Positions 1 through 13,128 of a stretch of DNA of 64,000 bases are shown here, piece after piece. The DNA is from Triops longicaudatus. Lineage: Eukaryota > Arthropoda > Branchiopoda > Notostraca > Triopsidae. Numbering within the stretch: the stretch's first letter is position 1; the number at the start of each line of letters is the position of its first letter. Where the stretch lies: contig JAGQDJ010000034.1 of NCBI GenBank assembly GCA_022885665.1, positions 124,001 through 188,000 of the forward strand, in the 5' to 3' direction. The notes beneath the pieces are model-generated. The model made no database searches, was not told the origin of the DNA, and worked only from the letters and a program-made list of their open reading frames with translations. Both the position numbers and the translations under genes were made by a program.

Positions 1-3000
1 TGAGAGGAAACGGACCTGCGTCGTAAGTTCAACTTCCAGTGCTGAAACGATGCCGGAGCTGTATTAGTCTATTCAGCATGCGTTCCTAAAAGGCTAATAG
101 CCCCTGACAGTATCCTTTCGTTTCGCTCTGCTGGTTTCCTGCAAAGTTGAGCCTAATAAGAGCCATTTTGTGCAATGACCTGCAACGAAATGCTCGCTGA
201 CTCTTGAAAAGTTTTTCTTTGCGTTTATTCCCATCTGTGCTATTACAAAGACAAGATATTAAAAAAGGAACGAAACAAGACAATTTAATTGTTCAGGTGT
301 TGACACTGAGCATACAAAGAACCGTATGTTTGTTACGCTCTTGTGTATTGTATGCGTGTTGGCTTCTTTTTTTTGGAATTTCGGGAGGTGAGTTGTCGTC
401 GGTTTGCGTTTCTGGAGTCGGGCTGTTGCTCTGACGTCATGTGTAAGGGCTGAGCGAGCTGGTTTTACCTGGCACAGGCGACTTATTACGTTGCCAACAA
501 CTCCAGTGGCAGCCCAGTTGTTTAAGCAAGCCGAGACGGGACGGGTTTCTCGGATACTTCTCTGTGGTGGATAGTAGTAGTACTTATAGCAGTGTTGTTT
601 CGCCAGCTTTTCTAAGTTGTCAAAGTCCAACGGTACTTTGTCTATTTTATCTTCACAAGGTTTGCCAACAGTGAAAAGTGAAGGTTGAGAGGGATTCCAA
701 AAAGCTGATGGAGTGAAAAGTTTGTGGAGTGTTTTTGTGGTAATATATTGACAGGCAAACAATTGTCTCAAGGACGTGTGTTACTCATAGTTGTCGTGAT
801 TGGAAAACATGGATTTGCTGCAGCACGGACGTCCATCACGGAGTATTAAAATAACTTGATCGATTCGCCCGGTGTGACCCAGGTAGACATACATTCAGAA
901 AAAGTTCCCTAAGACCACGCGAGCGTGAATCAGCCTTAGTATTGTCTGGCCCCCACTTCCCTCAGTGTATAAACGTCCAGCTGCAAATGGCTCTCTGTAG
1001 AATTCTATGCATTTGCCCCTTTTTTCCCTTCCATAACAACTCCCGCACCCCACCTTTCTCTCTTGGTCGGTTCGATAGCACTGCAATACGGTATGGTGTA
1101 GTTGGTATGACGAAAGATACGATCGTGGTTCAGAGCCTGTCTTATTTGCGAAAGGAACAGTCGCCTACTTTTTCAAGGTTTTCTTTTATCCTCTTCCCCG
1201 AATGCTTTTTATCCTCGATTTACCTTGCGAATGGAGTAGGTCGTTTTGGAAAGAAAGTCGATTTTCCTCCGTACTGGACGTTCACATCTGTGGGAGGGGG
1301 GGGGGGTGTTAATAATGAACGTCGTGGGCCTTTCAGCAGCTAATCTATATGCCTATTCAAAGTCGCAATTGACCACACATGTAAGGACTTTTCATCAACT
1401 AGCGTTTCGGAGTTTACGAAACCACTTGATGACAGGTTTCCTCCCTAAGATGACACTTGTCGTTCAGAAAGGTTAAAATTGTGGATTATCAGTTCTGCGA
1501 GCGTTGCATTTTATTTGAACTTGATTTACCTCCCAAATCAACATTCTTGTCGTTTCAGACGGGTTCTCGGAATATGGAATGTACGTGTAATTGACACATT
1601 TCAGCCACATTGTGAAGTAGTAATTGGTTTAAGGAAATCGGGATTCTGAGCTGTGGCTGCAAAACGTGCCTAAAAATTCAAAGAAGTTTTTAAACTTAAA
1701 TTTACTTCCAGATTCGATAAGTAGAAATTAGAGGTGTGACATTAGACGGAATTAGCTTATAGCAGTGTATCTTAATTCATTGTTACCTGACTAGCTAAAT
1801 CGACACGCTGTCTGTTACGGAGGTTTCCAGAATGCAATACCAGTTAAACAAGTGCGATCTTCGTGAAGTCGTAGTTTGATTATGAAGTCTTATGTCGTAG
1901 TATCGGCTTCAGAAGATTTGGGTTTACGTTATGTGTCGGTTTAGGGAAGTGTTTCTGTGCTTGTTTCGTAAATCGCTCTTTTTGAACCTTACTTTCTTTT
2001 CGAACCTTCGAACGAAACTTATTGAGTATTTGTTTCAAGAAATAACGCTGTTGTAAAATCATCTGAATTCATATTTCTTGAGTGAAATATACTATGATAG
2101 AAGACATTATATAGCTGACATATATCTGAGAAGATGTGCAATTGGCCTTTTCTTGTAAGGACGGCATTTCAGTCCGGAATGAAGAATAGCTATTATTCGT
2201 ATGAGCGAGCTTTCGTAAATATGATTCATCATTCGACTTCGAGCCCGAGCAAAAAAAAAAAAAATTATTCATCCTTTGATTTTTTCATTATCACAGTTTT
2301 AGTGGGGTGGAATGAAGGAATGTTGTTAGGGGAACAAACAGTGGCTAGAAATCCCTTAAGCTTTGGTACGTAATCAGAAATTTGGACGTAACATGTTTAC
2401 AGCAGAGCTGAGAGTTGTCGTCTCACAGGAGAACTCTCGGACCCACGAAAACGAGCAACGTAATGGTGTGTTTTTGAAAAAGAACAGGTTTTTATTCAGG
2501 CATCTAGCTAGGTGCTTTTTTTGCCGTATGATGATACGAGTGAGGCCTTATCTCGTTTTCGTGTCCATTCTCTACCGGTCTTGACATGGTTTCCAACTGC
2601 ATTGGAGTTGAATTGAGAGGGATAAAAAAGTAACGGCAAGAAAAGCTCACCAAGACCTACTTGGCAACGCACTTTCCACGCCATTTTTGTAGGTCAAAGC
2701 CCTGCACACACACATCCAGGCTTTTGGGACGCTTTGTGTAGTAACAGCTTTTTGCTAGGCTTTTAGCAGCAAGAAATGAAGTGAGGAATGAAAAGTGGCG
2801 TTTCGTGAATTCGGCTTTAGGCGAGACTGTCGTTTGGTTAAGCTGTAGTTTTTATTATTAACTAAGTTGCAATTTCCAAGTTCCCGATGCTCCAACTTAA
2901 GACGTATAAACTGCGCTTTTAGTTATAGTACCAAACAGTAATTTGGGAAACACGGCTTGTCCTTGGCCTCCCAACGCTAAGCAGGATTCCAATGTTGTTC

Positions 3001-6000
3001 ACTTGCCTTTTTATCCAAGTAGCGTGCTGCAGTCTGTTTTCGATTTTTCTTTTCACTGACCAGATTTTTTATTAGTTGTAGATCTACTCATATTAATCTT
3101 AAGTTATCTTACGTTTTAATGAGAAACTTATTTCACCAGTGAAATACGTATGAAATCGTGCCAGTAACTATAAGCTGTCACATGTATTATGGACTATCCA
3201 ATGGTTCAGGCCTTTTGTCTTCCCTATCGACGAGGAGTTTTTGTTATTGCATGTGTTGCTTTGGACTCCGAGCCCGGATATATGAGAATCCACTCGTAAG
3301 AGTCCGTTTTGAAAGTAGCCGAAGCTTAGCTTCATTGTTCCTCGTCAGTTCATGTAGCAGATGCTACGCATTAAATATGTCATTTATCTAGTTGGTGAAG
3401 GAAGTTGTTATTAAAAAATTCACCGTAAATCGAACGTCTTCTTTAGTCAGTGGTCGTAAGCTGAACTTAACTTGCAGACTATAAAGCCGTCGTAAGTTGG
3501 AGGGTCCTGTGGTGAGGGTTCACTGTAAGTTATCTTGAGAGGCTCTATTTGAAACAACTGGCACAAGTTTTGGTCAAGTAGCTCTCGCTTATCCGGTTAC
3601 GGTGCTGTCATGCATCTGGGTGAAGGGAAGGAGCAATCGCGTTCGGATTACTTCCCTATCGGTAACATGCAAATAGCCTTGCTGGTCTTTTTTTTCCGTG
3701 CAAGAAACCAGTCAGCGAGCAAACGGGACTTTTTTAAAAGTGGCAGTGCTGATCACGGAAGTTCGGGAGTTTCGACTTGCCACCATCTCTGCAAACGAAG
3801 GGGATGTATTGCCCGTTGTGTAGGTTAGGGTGTGGAGCAGCAGTGGCTTGATTCCAGCCTGGTAATGAAAGTCACTGTATAAGTTCAGGTGCCGTTAGTC
3901 GCAACGTTTTCCGTGGCTTGGCTGAAAGGGGCTTGGCGTAATGAAAGCCGAAAAGGAGCGTCAGGGCGTTTGTGGTTTTTGGATCCCGGTGAACGGAAAT
4001 TTGTTCTGTCAACACAGAGGCAATTTTCCTTAGCTGTGCTCCGTGTTGACACAAACTCATTTGTCACCGCAACGTGATCATGTTCTACAACAAAGGTCAC
4101 ATCGTCACACAACTTGACAAGTCTCATATAACCTGATAAGAGATTTTTGTATATGCGATGCGCAGTTCGTACTGTGTCCTTTATTGGACTTATCTACGCC
4201 GAACAAGTTTAGGACGTGTTAAGTAGTTAACTTATTGTCCGGATAGAGAAAGCTGTCTAAACCGGAAAGAAAACTTACTTAAGTGTCCCCAACAAAAACG
4301 GGTACGGTAACGTGTTTTAAAAAGAAAACTAAAAGCTCCCTGACTGCGCTGTTGGTACAGCCACCTTTGACCTGACCTGCTTGAAATGGAAGAGAAATTT
4401 TCGAGTGTTAATCTCTTAGATATATCATTTCACGATTTTTTGGAAGGGAAACTAAGGCTCACAGTCACGATCGCTTAGGCCCGCGTCTGACCGCCTTTCT
4501 GTTAACAAAAAAAAAAGAAACTTCGCGATTTGGGTGCTTTGCAAGCTTACTTGCGTGCTATTGGACAAGAAAAAGTTGATAACAAAGAATTGTTCTATAC
4601 CTCAGGTGAATTATGGAAAATAAATAAACGACATATTTTATATATGTAACGTATCTGACAAACGACATCCTCAATATTTTTAAATTTTATTTGTTTTTGG
4701 AACAAGACGCGGATATCGTGCGACAGCACAGAAATCCACCCGGATGTAGGTTGGGACAGGTTGGTCCGGGTTTTACAAAACTCAACCCGTATAAAACATT
4801 TCTTGTATGAAGTAATCATTTTATTCTCTACTTGGTTGTATTGTTTCTTAGAACGAGGTCGCTACTACTGTACTGCTATAAAGCGTATAGTTGATATACG
4901 GTCACAATTGCATGAATAGTGCGTTGTGTGAATAACACACATATTCAGCAAGTCTTTGAATTGTTGGGGGTCTTTTCTGGGTGAATCTTCATCCGTGGAA
5001 AAAGCAGCCCCGTTTGACTCATGTGGATTCGTCATATCCGGGCTCATGTCCGCAGTCACGAGATCTATCAGAAAACGCTTAACACATATCTAGCACCTGG
5101 CGCTGGGAAAACTGTGGACTAAGGATCAAAACGAGTGACAAATCAAGATCGAAGCTAGGAGCACGTGAGTCCTTATAAGAGCAATGGCCTATTTTACTCG
5201 CAGATAAGCGCAGTTAATATCGTGACTTGTTAATTGTAAAACTATAATAGGGGCGTTGCTAGACGGGCATAGTGTTGAATTACACACATTGACCATAAAC
5301 CCTTCTGCATCTTGAAAGTCATGTTTCCGTTGCTTCTTTTTGGAGCGCACGACTATCTTCGATGTGAAGCATTTACATAATCCTCTTTTTACGCAAAGAA
5401 ATAACTTCCAGTGAACTTTCCAGATTATGAAATAGTGGAAGTTTCAGCAAACCGGAATTGGTAAGGAACTTTAAGTTGATAACATATTCTGGGCACAAGC
5501 TGTCACGTTTGTGAAGTAAACTACGTGTAAATCGCGTGTTGAATACGATATGTCTGGCTTAATGTATCGCGTTATGAGCGTGGCTTGGCGGAAGAGTGTG
5601 GTGGGCTTACTTATACAAACAAGGAGTGTATTTTTATTCTATTTTTTACTGCTTTTTTTTCGGGGAGTGTTGGACAATCTTGGTCATGATCCAAAGTTTG
5701 TGAATGTAACCTTGGGTGAAGGAGGGAAGAAGCGCGGGAAAGAACGCGCTTTGAATATGGCGAAGTTGATACGTGCTAAATATGGCGTAGTTTTGGGCAG
5801 AAAAGGAGTTTTGGAAGGACCCTAGCAACGTTTTGTTTGGGTTTTTGGCATTCATCGGTTTTTGGTATTCTTTTTTTCTTTTTTTCCTCCCATTTCGTTC
5901 TCAAATGGATATGTGCCCAGACTCGCAGTGTAAGTATACCGGATTACGTCCCGTTATTTTCTTCCGCTGGCTGTGACATTTGTCAGGAAGTTGTTGGCCG

Positions 6001-7220
6001 CACACTTAACCGCATGTAACGATGCAATAAAAGGCAAACGCCCGTAAGATACGTTATGAAGAGGGAGAAAAAAATAGACGCGGATTAATTATGTATTGTA
6101 GACTTTCCTCGGTCGCTTGTTTTTAACACCGTCTTGAATCGACTTTTTTTTTTTTTTTGGGGGGGGAGGGGGTAAGGAAACCTGACCGTCTTAAAAAGCT
6201 GCTTCCGTTTGCTTCAGCACTCTCCACCCACCGTAAATGGACTTGAACAGTCACGGGCACGCCAAACCGTTCGACGCTAATTTCCTATAACGAATGGTTA
6301 GACATGCTTAGCTAGTGTAAACGAAATTAAGCTCGCGACCACTTGGAAGGACAATAGACCTTCCGTTTACCACGTGTTCCGACCCATTTTGGGCTTTTGG
6401 GCGAGCAGCTGAGGGCAATTTATGAAGAAAACTGGATTCGAAGATTGAAATAGGGATATTTCGTACTTCATAGTTTCTTTGCTGCGTTCCTTTACCTTTT
6501 GTGTATTTATATTTTTTCAACTGTCCTTGAATACTAACAATGAAATAAGATTAAAGGCAGGCATTCTGATTTTACCCGACCTGCATATCTTTCCTTAAAA
6601 AGAAAATAAAATAAAAAATAACTTAAAATATTACATCTTAAGTGACAAGACGTGCTACAGTTTTTATTTATTTATTATTATATTTGTTTTTATTTACTTT
6701 TTTATGGAGGGTCTCTAGTTTTTAGTTATTATGAATGTTAGTTGTTGCTTTTTTGTTTTGCATTAGTGGTTTCGGTCGTGTCCGAATAGAGACAATGCTT
6801 CCACAAAATTTCAGAAAAAGTCTTAAGCGAGCGTCGTTTTGGGGTCCATTAACTTAGTTGAGTGTTGACAGGGGCAATGCTTGTCACGCTGTAGGATCAA
6901 GTTTGATAAGGCCATGTTTCACATCGAAAATAATCGTTGTGCGGGCAGTTGATGACCTTCAGTTTCGTAGAAAGGAACAAACCGCGTTCTCGCGTGTGTC
7001 TGTTTGTAAAGGAGCGTATGTTTATTTTGACTAGATCTTAAATGTAGCATGGACAGGTTCCAACAATCCTAGTGGGCCAACTGAGTTCATCTTTTTTAAG
7101 TTCCGTTTTTTTCCTAACGAGTATATTTGATAATTAGTCCGTATCATTTGCTCATTCTCACGCGTTTAGTACTGTGCAGTACCAGATGTTTAACTTATTG
7201 GTTCTGTTTGTTTCGTTACA
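1..7220. other. Non-coding stretch upstream of NDR kinase; no gene supported
   Basis: No reading frame here shows domain-like sequence, exon-like splice borders or recognisable homology. The longest open frame, on the minus strand at about 259-771, has low-complexity, biased composition and no motif. The stretch is AT-rich with homopolymer runs, such as a T run followed by a G run near 6145-6172. Because NDR coding begins after a good acceptor at 7219-7220, part of this stretch is probably its first intron and promoter. I could not place the first exon. Confidence 0.5.
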
Positions 7221-7527
7221 GATCCTTTTTGTGATTGGTAAGGGAAAAGCACACCCTTTTGCAGCTCGGGAAGTTTAGTCATTAGTCAAGTTTTGAATCC
7301 TCGTGGAATACCCCAACCACACCCTGGATTTGTGGTGGTGGTTCACCCGGTCGCGGCCAGCGTCTACTTCTTCTACAGCCTCTTCTGCTTCGTCTTCGTC
7401 GGTGGGAGTCGGTGGTAAATCTCAGCAGCAGCAACACAGCCTCAAAGTCGGAATCTGTCCGAATAACAATAACACGACTCAACTCAAACTGCGACAGAGC
7501 CACGACACCCCCCAGAAGAGCGCAAAG
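7221..7527 (+). other. Probable 5' leader of the NDR kinase start exon
   Basis: A pyrimidine-rich tract ending in TTACAG at 7220 makes a good splice acceptor, so the exon with the NDR start codon probably begins at 7221. The frame of the start codon has a TGA at 7294-7296 and is then open to 7528 without any ATG. Those 77 codons are rich in Ser, Gln and Asn. I treat them as untranslated leader, but a non-AUG start is possible. Confidence 0.45.
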
Positions 7528-10500
7528 ATGATGGCCGCGGCGCAAGAACAGATTCGCCTCAGCGGACACACATTAGATAAGGCCACCAAGGCCAAAGTCA
7601 CCTTGGAAAATTATTACTGCAATTTAATCGCTCAGCGCGTCGAACGAAAACAAAGGTACTGTAATAACGACGTTTGAAATCCTTGATTCCCGTTTTGAGT
7701 ACATACCAGTAAAAATTGATACATCGATGATTTTCAAGCTACCAAACGCTTAGCAGGGTGGTAAAACTTAATGTGGGGGTCAGAAACCAAATGTGCGTCA
7801 CGTTTAGCATTAATACTGATTACATGTGTTGGACTATCAAATTTTTCACGCATGGCTACTGTATTGTCGTAGTGTGGTCGTACTGTAATGGGATATAAAT
7901 CAATGACTTTGTACACATTTTTTCTATTTTTAAGTCATTAATTATTTTATTGAGAAACACAATTGAGCGTTGTTGGAGTCTTCTTGAGCGTTTCGTCGTG
8001 AGAAGATATTTTTTATTGTTGGTTGGAGTCTGACGCACCGTTGCTTAATAGCGTAAACATAGGTTGGGGCAACGTTCGTGTACTTGCACCCATAAAAAGC
8101 CTCATAGAATACTACATAAATGCAGTTCTGTGATGGTTTGTCTCGTTTTCTTAAAATTGATAATCCTCGTGCGTTTGTCGATAGGCAACCAGTGTAACCT
8201 TTATTACGTGTTGGATTGTGCTGGTGTGTAGTATAAGAATCGGATTAGAGGGATTTTGGTGCGCTTGTTTTCCGGGCCGTGAAGAATAAGTTCACTGGGG
8301 TGGACATGGCTAGTCAACGCTTGCCTGGTCCTTTTTTTCTGTTCCGCACTGAAATGTTCTTTTTCGTTCTTCAAGGTTGGCCAAGTTGGAAGAAACGTTA
8401 CGGGATGAAGGTTTATCCGAATCGGAAAAGGCGGAGAAGCGTCAACAGCACGCCGTGAAAGAAACGGAATTCTTGCGTCTCAAGCGCTCGCGTTTAGGCG
8501 TGGAAGATTTCGAGCCATTAAAAGTGATTGGGCGTGGTGCGTTCGGCGAAGTCCGACTGGTTCAGAAGAAAGACACGGGTCACGTGTACGCCATGAAAAT
8601 CCTCCGGAAGGCGGATATGCTGGAGAAGGAGCAGGTGGCTCACGTGAGGGCGGAGCGAGACGTTCTAGCCGAAGCGGATCACCACTGGATTGTCAAGATG
8701 TTTTATAGCTTCCAAGACCCCATCAACCTCTATCTCATCATGGAGTTTTTGCCAGGAGGTATAGCAACTGTATAAAAAGAATATTCCCTCATAATTGCCC
8801 CGTAAAACCGTAATGAGACTTATTCTGGGTATTGAACTCTTGCGAAAGTGACGCGGCGTTGCTGTCATTAGCCTTCATTGTTAGATCCTCTCCTCATTCG
8901 TGGCATATTGTTGGACTTTGTCTCCATTTTTGTTGTTTTTCCGCTTGATTGCCTGGCGAGTATTACTTACACGGTTGGCTAAAAGCCCAAAGACGTGTAC
9001 TTATTTCCAGAGAACAGTTCGGTTGTAAAGCCTCAGTGCTCATCAGAGTAATTTCTTTTTACGATGCTGTACGACCTTTGCTCAACATAAGGGTTGTATG
9101 TTAATACCAATTTACAGGCTTTCCCCGAAATTATTTTCTTTTCATCTTTTTTATTGTGGTTTGGAATGGATTGTAAGGTGAAGGGTGCATGAAAGGCAGA
9201 CGCAATAGGATCGTTAGGGTCGAAAACGAAAATTGCATGGCGGGTAAACACGCCTTTATTAGAGTTAATTGTTTCCTTCATCCCGCTTAAAGCCTTCCTT
9301 CCAACTTTCAATCACATTAGATAATTGTTGATTTTAAGAGACGACCGACATCGCACCTGCGAAGTATTGTTGTCGTCGGCTGTATTCGCAATCGCGTTAG
9401 TCTGTAGTCTTAAGTGATGTGCGTCAGTTTTTTGTCTTAATTTGCTTGTTTTATTCTAAAAATTGGGGTGGTGTGAAGAAAATGACCCGTATTTCTTTTG
9501 ATTTTACTATTTGTAGGAGATATGATGACACTGTTGATGAAGAAGGACACGTTATCCGAAGAATGTACCCAATTTTATATAACAGAGACAGCGTTGGCCA
9601 TTGATTCTATTCATAGGTTAGGATTTATTCACAGGTAACTAGTACTTTCCATTTCACATTCCCACTTTGTTTATGGTATGCATTTTTCTTGTGTCTGATT
9701 TTTTTTTTTTTTGGGTTTTTGCTAATCTGGCATAAAAGGGTTGCGATGTCTAATTTCTAGAGCTTACAATACCTCAGAGAAACCCCTTCCTCGTTTTGAA
9801 TTGTTTCATTGTTTGAGTGAACTCGTAAGCAGTTTTGGAATTACTATTCAAGCTATAAATGCTAGAACAAATTCTCGTACAGTTACTTTCTCATAAGCTA
9901 TACTTCCGAGATTGGAATGATTGATCTGATATTACTGTTAGTCAAGCTTACGAGGGTAGGGGCGATCTAACGGAGCGTTGTTTCTCGCACTCGTTTTGTT
10001 TTGAATGAAGTCTCTCGCAAGACGAGCTTGGTGTCTGATTTTTCTTATTTTCTCGTAGCACGCAAAATGCTCTTTGTGCGTGGTTTTGTATTACTTTGTC
10101 CATGACCTCGCTTAATATCGGTAACATGGGCTCGCTTAAGAAACTTGAACAGTATCCGTTTTCCGTTTCAACGTCCGTCAGCAATACTTCGTGACTTACC
10201 TTAAAAAAGCCTATAGTCGGGCAAGTAAAAAAAAATAGTATTTAAAATTTTTAAGCAGAATCGTTCTTCTGACAGTGGTTAGTAAAAAACACATCAGCGA
10301 AAATTCCTGACATTGTAAAGAAAAGGCTCCCTTGAGCAGTGTCTGTTTCGAACATTTTGTATTTGGAAAAATCGAAATTTATTTTAAGTAAAAATACTAG
10401 ACGTGCAAGGTCAGTTTTGTTGTTACTGTTTCGCAACCTTCATACTGAGAACAAAAAAATATGTGATGGGTATTTTGCCCTTGTGTAGTCTTGCGGGTTG

Positions 10501-11630
10501 TTTCTTATTTGTATTTTGTCCATTGTGGAGTGAAAAGTCAGTTTTTCTTCTAATTACATATCTATTTTAGGGATATAAAACCCGATAACTTGTTGTTGGA
10601 CCCCCGAGGCCACATCAAACTGTCAGATTTTGGTTTGTGTACTGGTCTTAAAAAGTCCCATAGAACGGATTTTTACCGAGACCTTAGTCAGGCGAAGCCG
10701 TCCGATTTTGGTAAGTCAGACACTGCTTTTTTTTCTGCATTCGTCTCTTTATTCTGAGTGAAGTTTGTATAATGTTTAAATGATTTCCGTCTTGTCCCGT
10801 TTCCTAGCTCCCACAAACTTGATGGACAGCAAAAGACGCGCGGAGAGTTGGAAAAAAAATCGACGCGCGTTGGCTTATAGTACTGTAGGAACACCTGATT
10901 ACATTGCTCCCGAAGTCTTTCTGCAGACAGGTTACGGTCCTGCCTGCGATTGGTGGAGTTTGGGGGTTATCATGTATGAAATGTTAATTGGTAAGTCGTG
11001 TGCTGCAGTTTGGGATGTTTATTAAAGTACTTGAAGAGTTCCGCAACTCTGGCTTTATTGGTGTACTCATACGTCTTTTTCCCTCGTCTAATTTTTTGTA
11101 TGACGTCAATCGGATGAACAGGATACCCTCCGTTTTGTAGCGAAAATCCCCAAGAGACGTATCGAAAAGTGATGAATTGGCGTGAAACGTTGATTTTTCC
11201 TCCTGAAGTTCCCATTTCGGAAGAAGCCCGTCAAACTATCTTGCGATTCTGTTGCGAAGCAGATCGACGTGCAGGTTCGCAGCGAGGAGTGGAAGATTTA
11301 AAAGGCATGCCGTTTTTCCGGGGCGTGGATTGGGAACATATCCGGGAACGTCCTGCCGCGATTCCCGTCGAGTTGCGCTCTATCGATGACACGTCCAATT
11401 TTGACGAGTTTCCGGACGTTGACTTGAAGATTCGTAAGTGTTCTCTTGAGTTCCAACCAATTACCTGACGAGTAACTTTTACTTTCTGTGTTTCTGTTCT
11501 ATTCACAGCATCTGCTCCCATTAAAGAAGGCGAGATGGGCTATAAAGACTGGGTTTTCATTAATTACACCTTTAAACGCTTTGAAGGCCTTACTCAACGT
11601 GGGGTGTTACCTAGCCACATGAAAAAGTAA
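7528..11630 (+). CDS. trc: NDR-family serine/threonine kinase (STK38/STK38L, Tricornered)
   Basis: Coding exons: 7528-7655, 8376-8758, 9517-9634, 10571-10710, 10808-10990, 11122-11433 and 11509-11630. Together they are 1386 nt, 461 aa, close to human NDR1/2. The N-terminal MOB-binding region is followed by an AGC kinase domain from about residue 88. Visible elements are the glycine loop GRGAFGEV, the ATP-binding Lys117 (YAMKIL), HRDIKPDN with Asp211, DFG at 229-231 and APE. The basic auto-inhibitory insert (KKNRR) precedes Ser281 in AYSTVGTPDYIAPE. The hydrophobic motif NYTFKRFEG carries Thr442. Known role: an intracellular Hippo-like NDR/LATS kinase, activated by MOB proteins and MST/Hippo kinases, that controls morphogenesis, including hair, dendrite and cell shape. 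All splice phases agree. Two in-frame ATGs (7528, 7531) are adjacent; no upstream in-frame ATG exists after the TGA at 7294. The shortest intron is 75 bp and the longest 936 bp. Confidence 0.95.
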
Positions 11631-13081
11631 GGGACAAAAGACCTTCACAAGCGTTCTAGACTTCTTTTTTTTATTACGTTCTTACGTTTGATCAAAGGAA
11701 TCGGATTGAAGATATGAGAAAACAAAAGCAAAACGTTCTCCTTTTTTAAGTTCTTTCACACTGCCACATGGGTGTTGATGAAAACTGAAAAATCGTGGAT
11801 GACCCACCAGCACTGGAAAATTGACTGGCAGTATTGGATCCAATATTTTGCCCAGGGAGGGGAATGTCATGGGTTAGAAACGGAAAGTCTGTACGGATAA
11901 AAATTCTAGCAGCTATTGGAATTTTTGTCACTATTGTTATTTGATGGGTGTCCAAATGTAATCGTAGTTGCCACGATCTCAGCTTCATTGCCATTAAGCA
12001 TGACGATGGAGGGCACAGGTTGTGCAAAAATTTCAAATATCGTGTGATTTGTAAACGTGCACTTTAGAAGCACTGGAATTTTTTTATTCATTATTTTTTG
12101 GTTTCTCTCTGGTCGCGTTGTTCATTTATCAGAATGAAAAGAAGAAAAGAAAGTTAAAAAACATGGAGAGGAAGTCCGTTTAGAAAGGTATGTTGTGATT
12201 GGATGGGTTAGAGAAGAATGTGAGTAACGCTTTGCAGATAGAGAGAAGTAAAAATTAAAAGGGAGGAATAACCAACCGATGTTCAAAAAATATAAAACGA
12301 TGAACTTATTGCTCCACGCCATGTAAATAGTGTACAGTACAAACAATATACCTTCAAACAGAAAAAAAAAAGTTTTACTTACTCAATTACTTCTTACCTG
12401 GATGTTGAAACCGAACGTCTTTAAATTGCATTAGTACTAACAAAAACGTAAAAGAAAATATTGCAGAAATCTTTCTGTATCCTGTGCCCCAGGAATGGTT
12501 GAGAGACAGCAATTAATGTTCCCATTGCGGCAATTTTTATTTTCATAGCTTACACGTCAACTAGATAACAAAGTGATTATGCTACGCTTCTTATTCATTT
12601 CATTGTATGCCTTTTAATGTATTTTCTTTCCGTTGTTCTTTTTATGCAAGTTCGTGTTCCGAAAGGCACTAGTTTCAGGGGGCAACAATAAAATTAATTC
12701 ATTTTTGCAAAGCTGTGTCCAGGTACGGGGCTCACCCCCCACCCTCGAACACCGTGTTCACACATTAAGAAGCATTGTTCGAGGAACGACACTCCGTCAT
12801 CCTATATTCAGTACATAGAAAACTTCACTGATAATTAGGCAGTTAGGCTAGACTTGTATTTTCTCATCCTGTCAATAAGTTAAATTTTTCTGTTAAGGCA
12901 CTTACACGATAGTCTACAAAAGCGACGAAAAACACGAGCCACGGATAGAGATATCATTGCACGACACATTGGGAGATACGAAACTATCTTTGGCACAAGT
13001 TAGAAATCTTTCATTAGTTGGTAAATTTCAAGAGCACCAGCGATCTGAGCCCACGTTAGAACACGAAAGTATTTAACCTTA
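11631..13081. other. Convergent 3' region between NDR and ILK
   Basis: About 1.45 kb of AT-rich sequence between the NDR stop codon and the ILK polyadenylation signal. I see no coding frame with recognisable content. A canonical AATAAA on the plus strand lies at 12687-12692 and could end a roughly 1-kb NDR 3' UTR, but nearer non-canonical signals cannot be excluded. Confidence 0.45.
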
Positions 13082-13087
13082 TTTATT
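13082..13087 (-). terminator. Polyadenylation signal AATAAA of ILK
   Basis: On the minus strand AATAAA lies about 42 nt downstream of the ILK stop codon. This spacing implies a very short 3' UTR. Confidence 0.6.
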
Positions 13088-13128
13088 AAAACGATTTCTC
13101 CTCAACTCATAAATGTGATGTCACATCA

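Noticed and set aside
259..771. 170-codon minus-strand open frame
   Set aside because: No recognisable motif, biased composition and no splice or promoter context; most likely chance.
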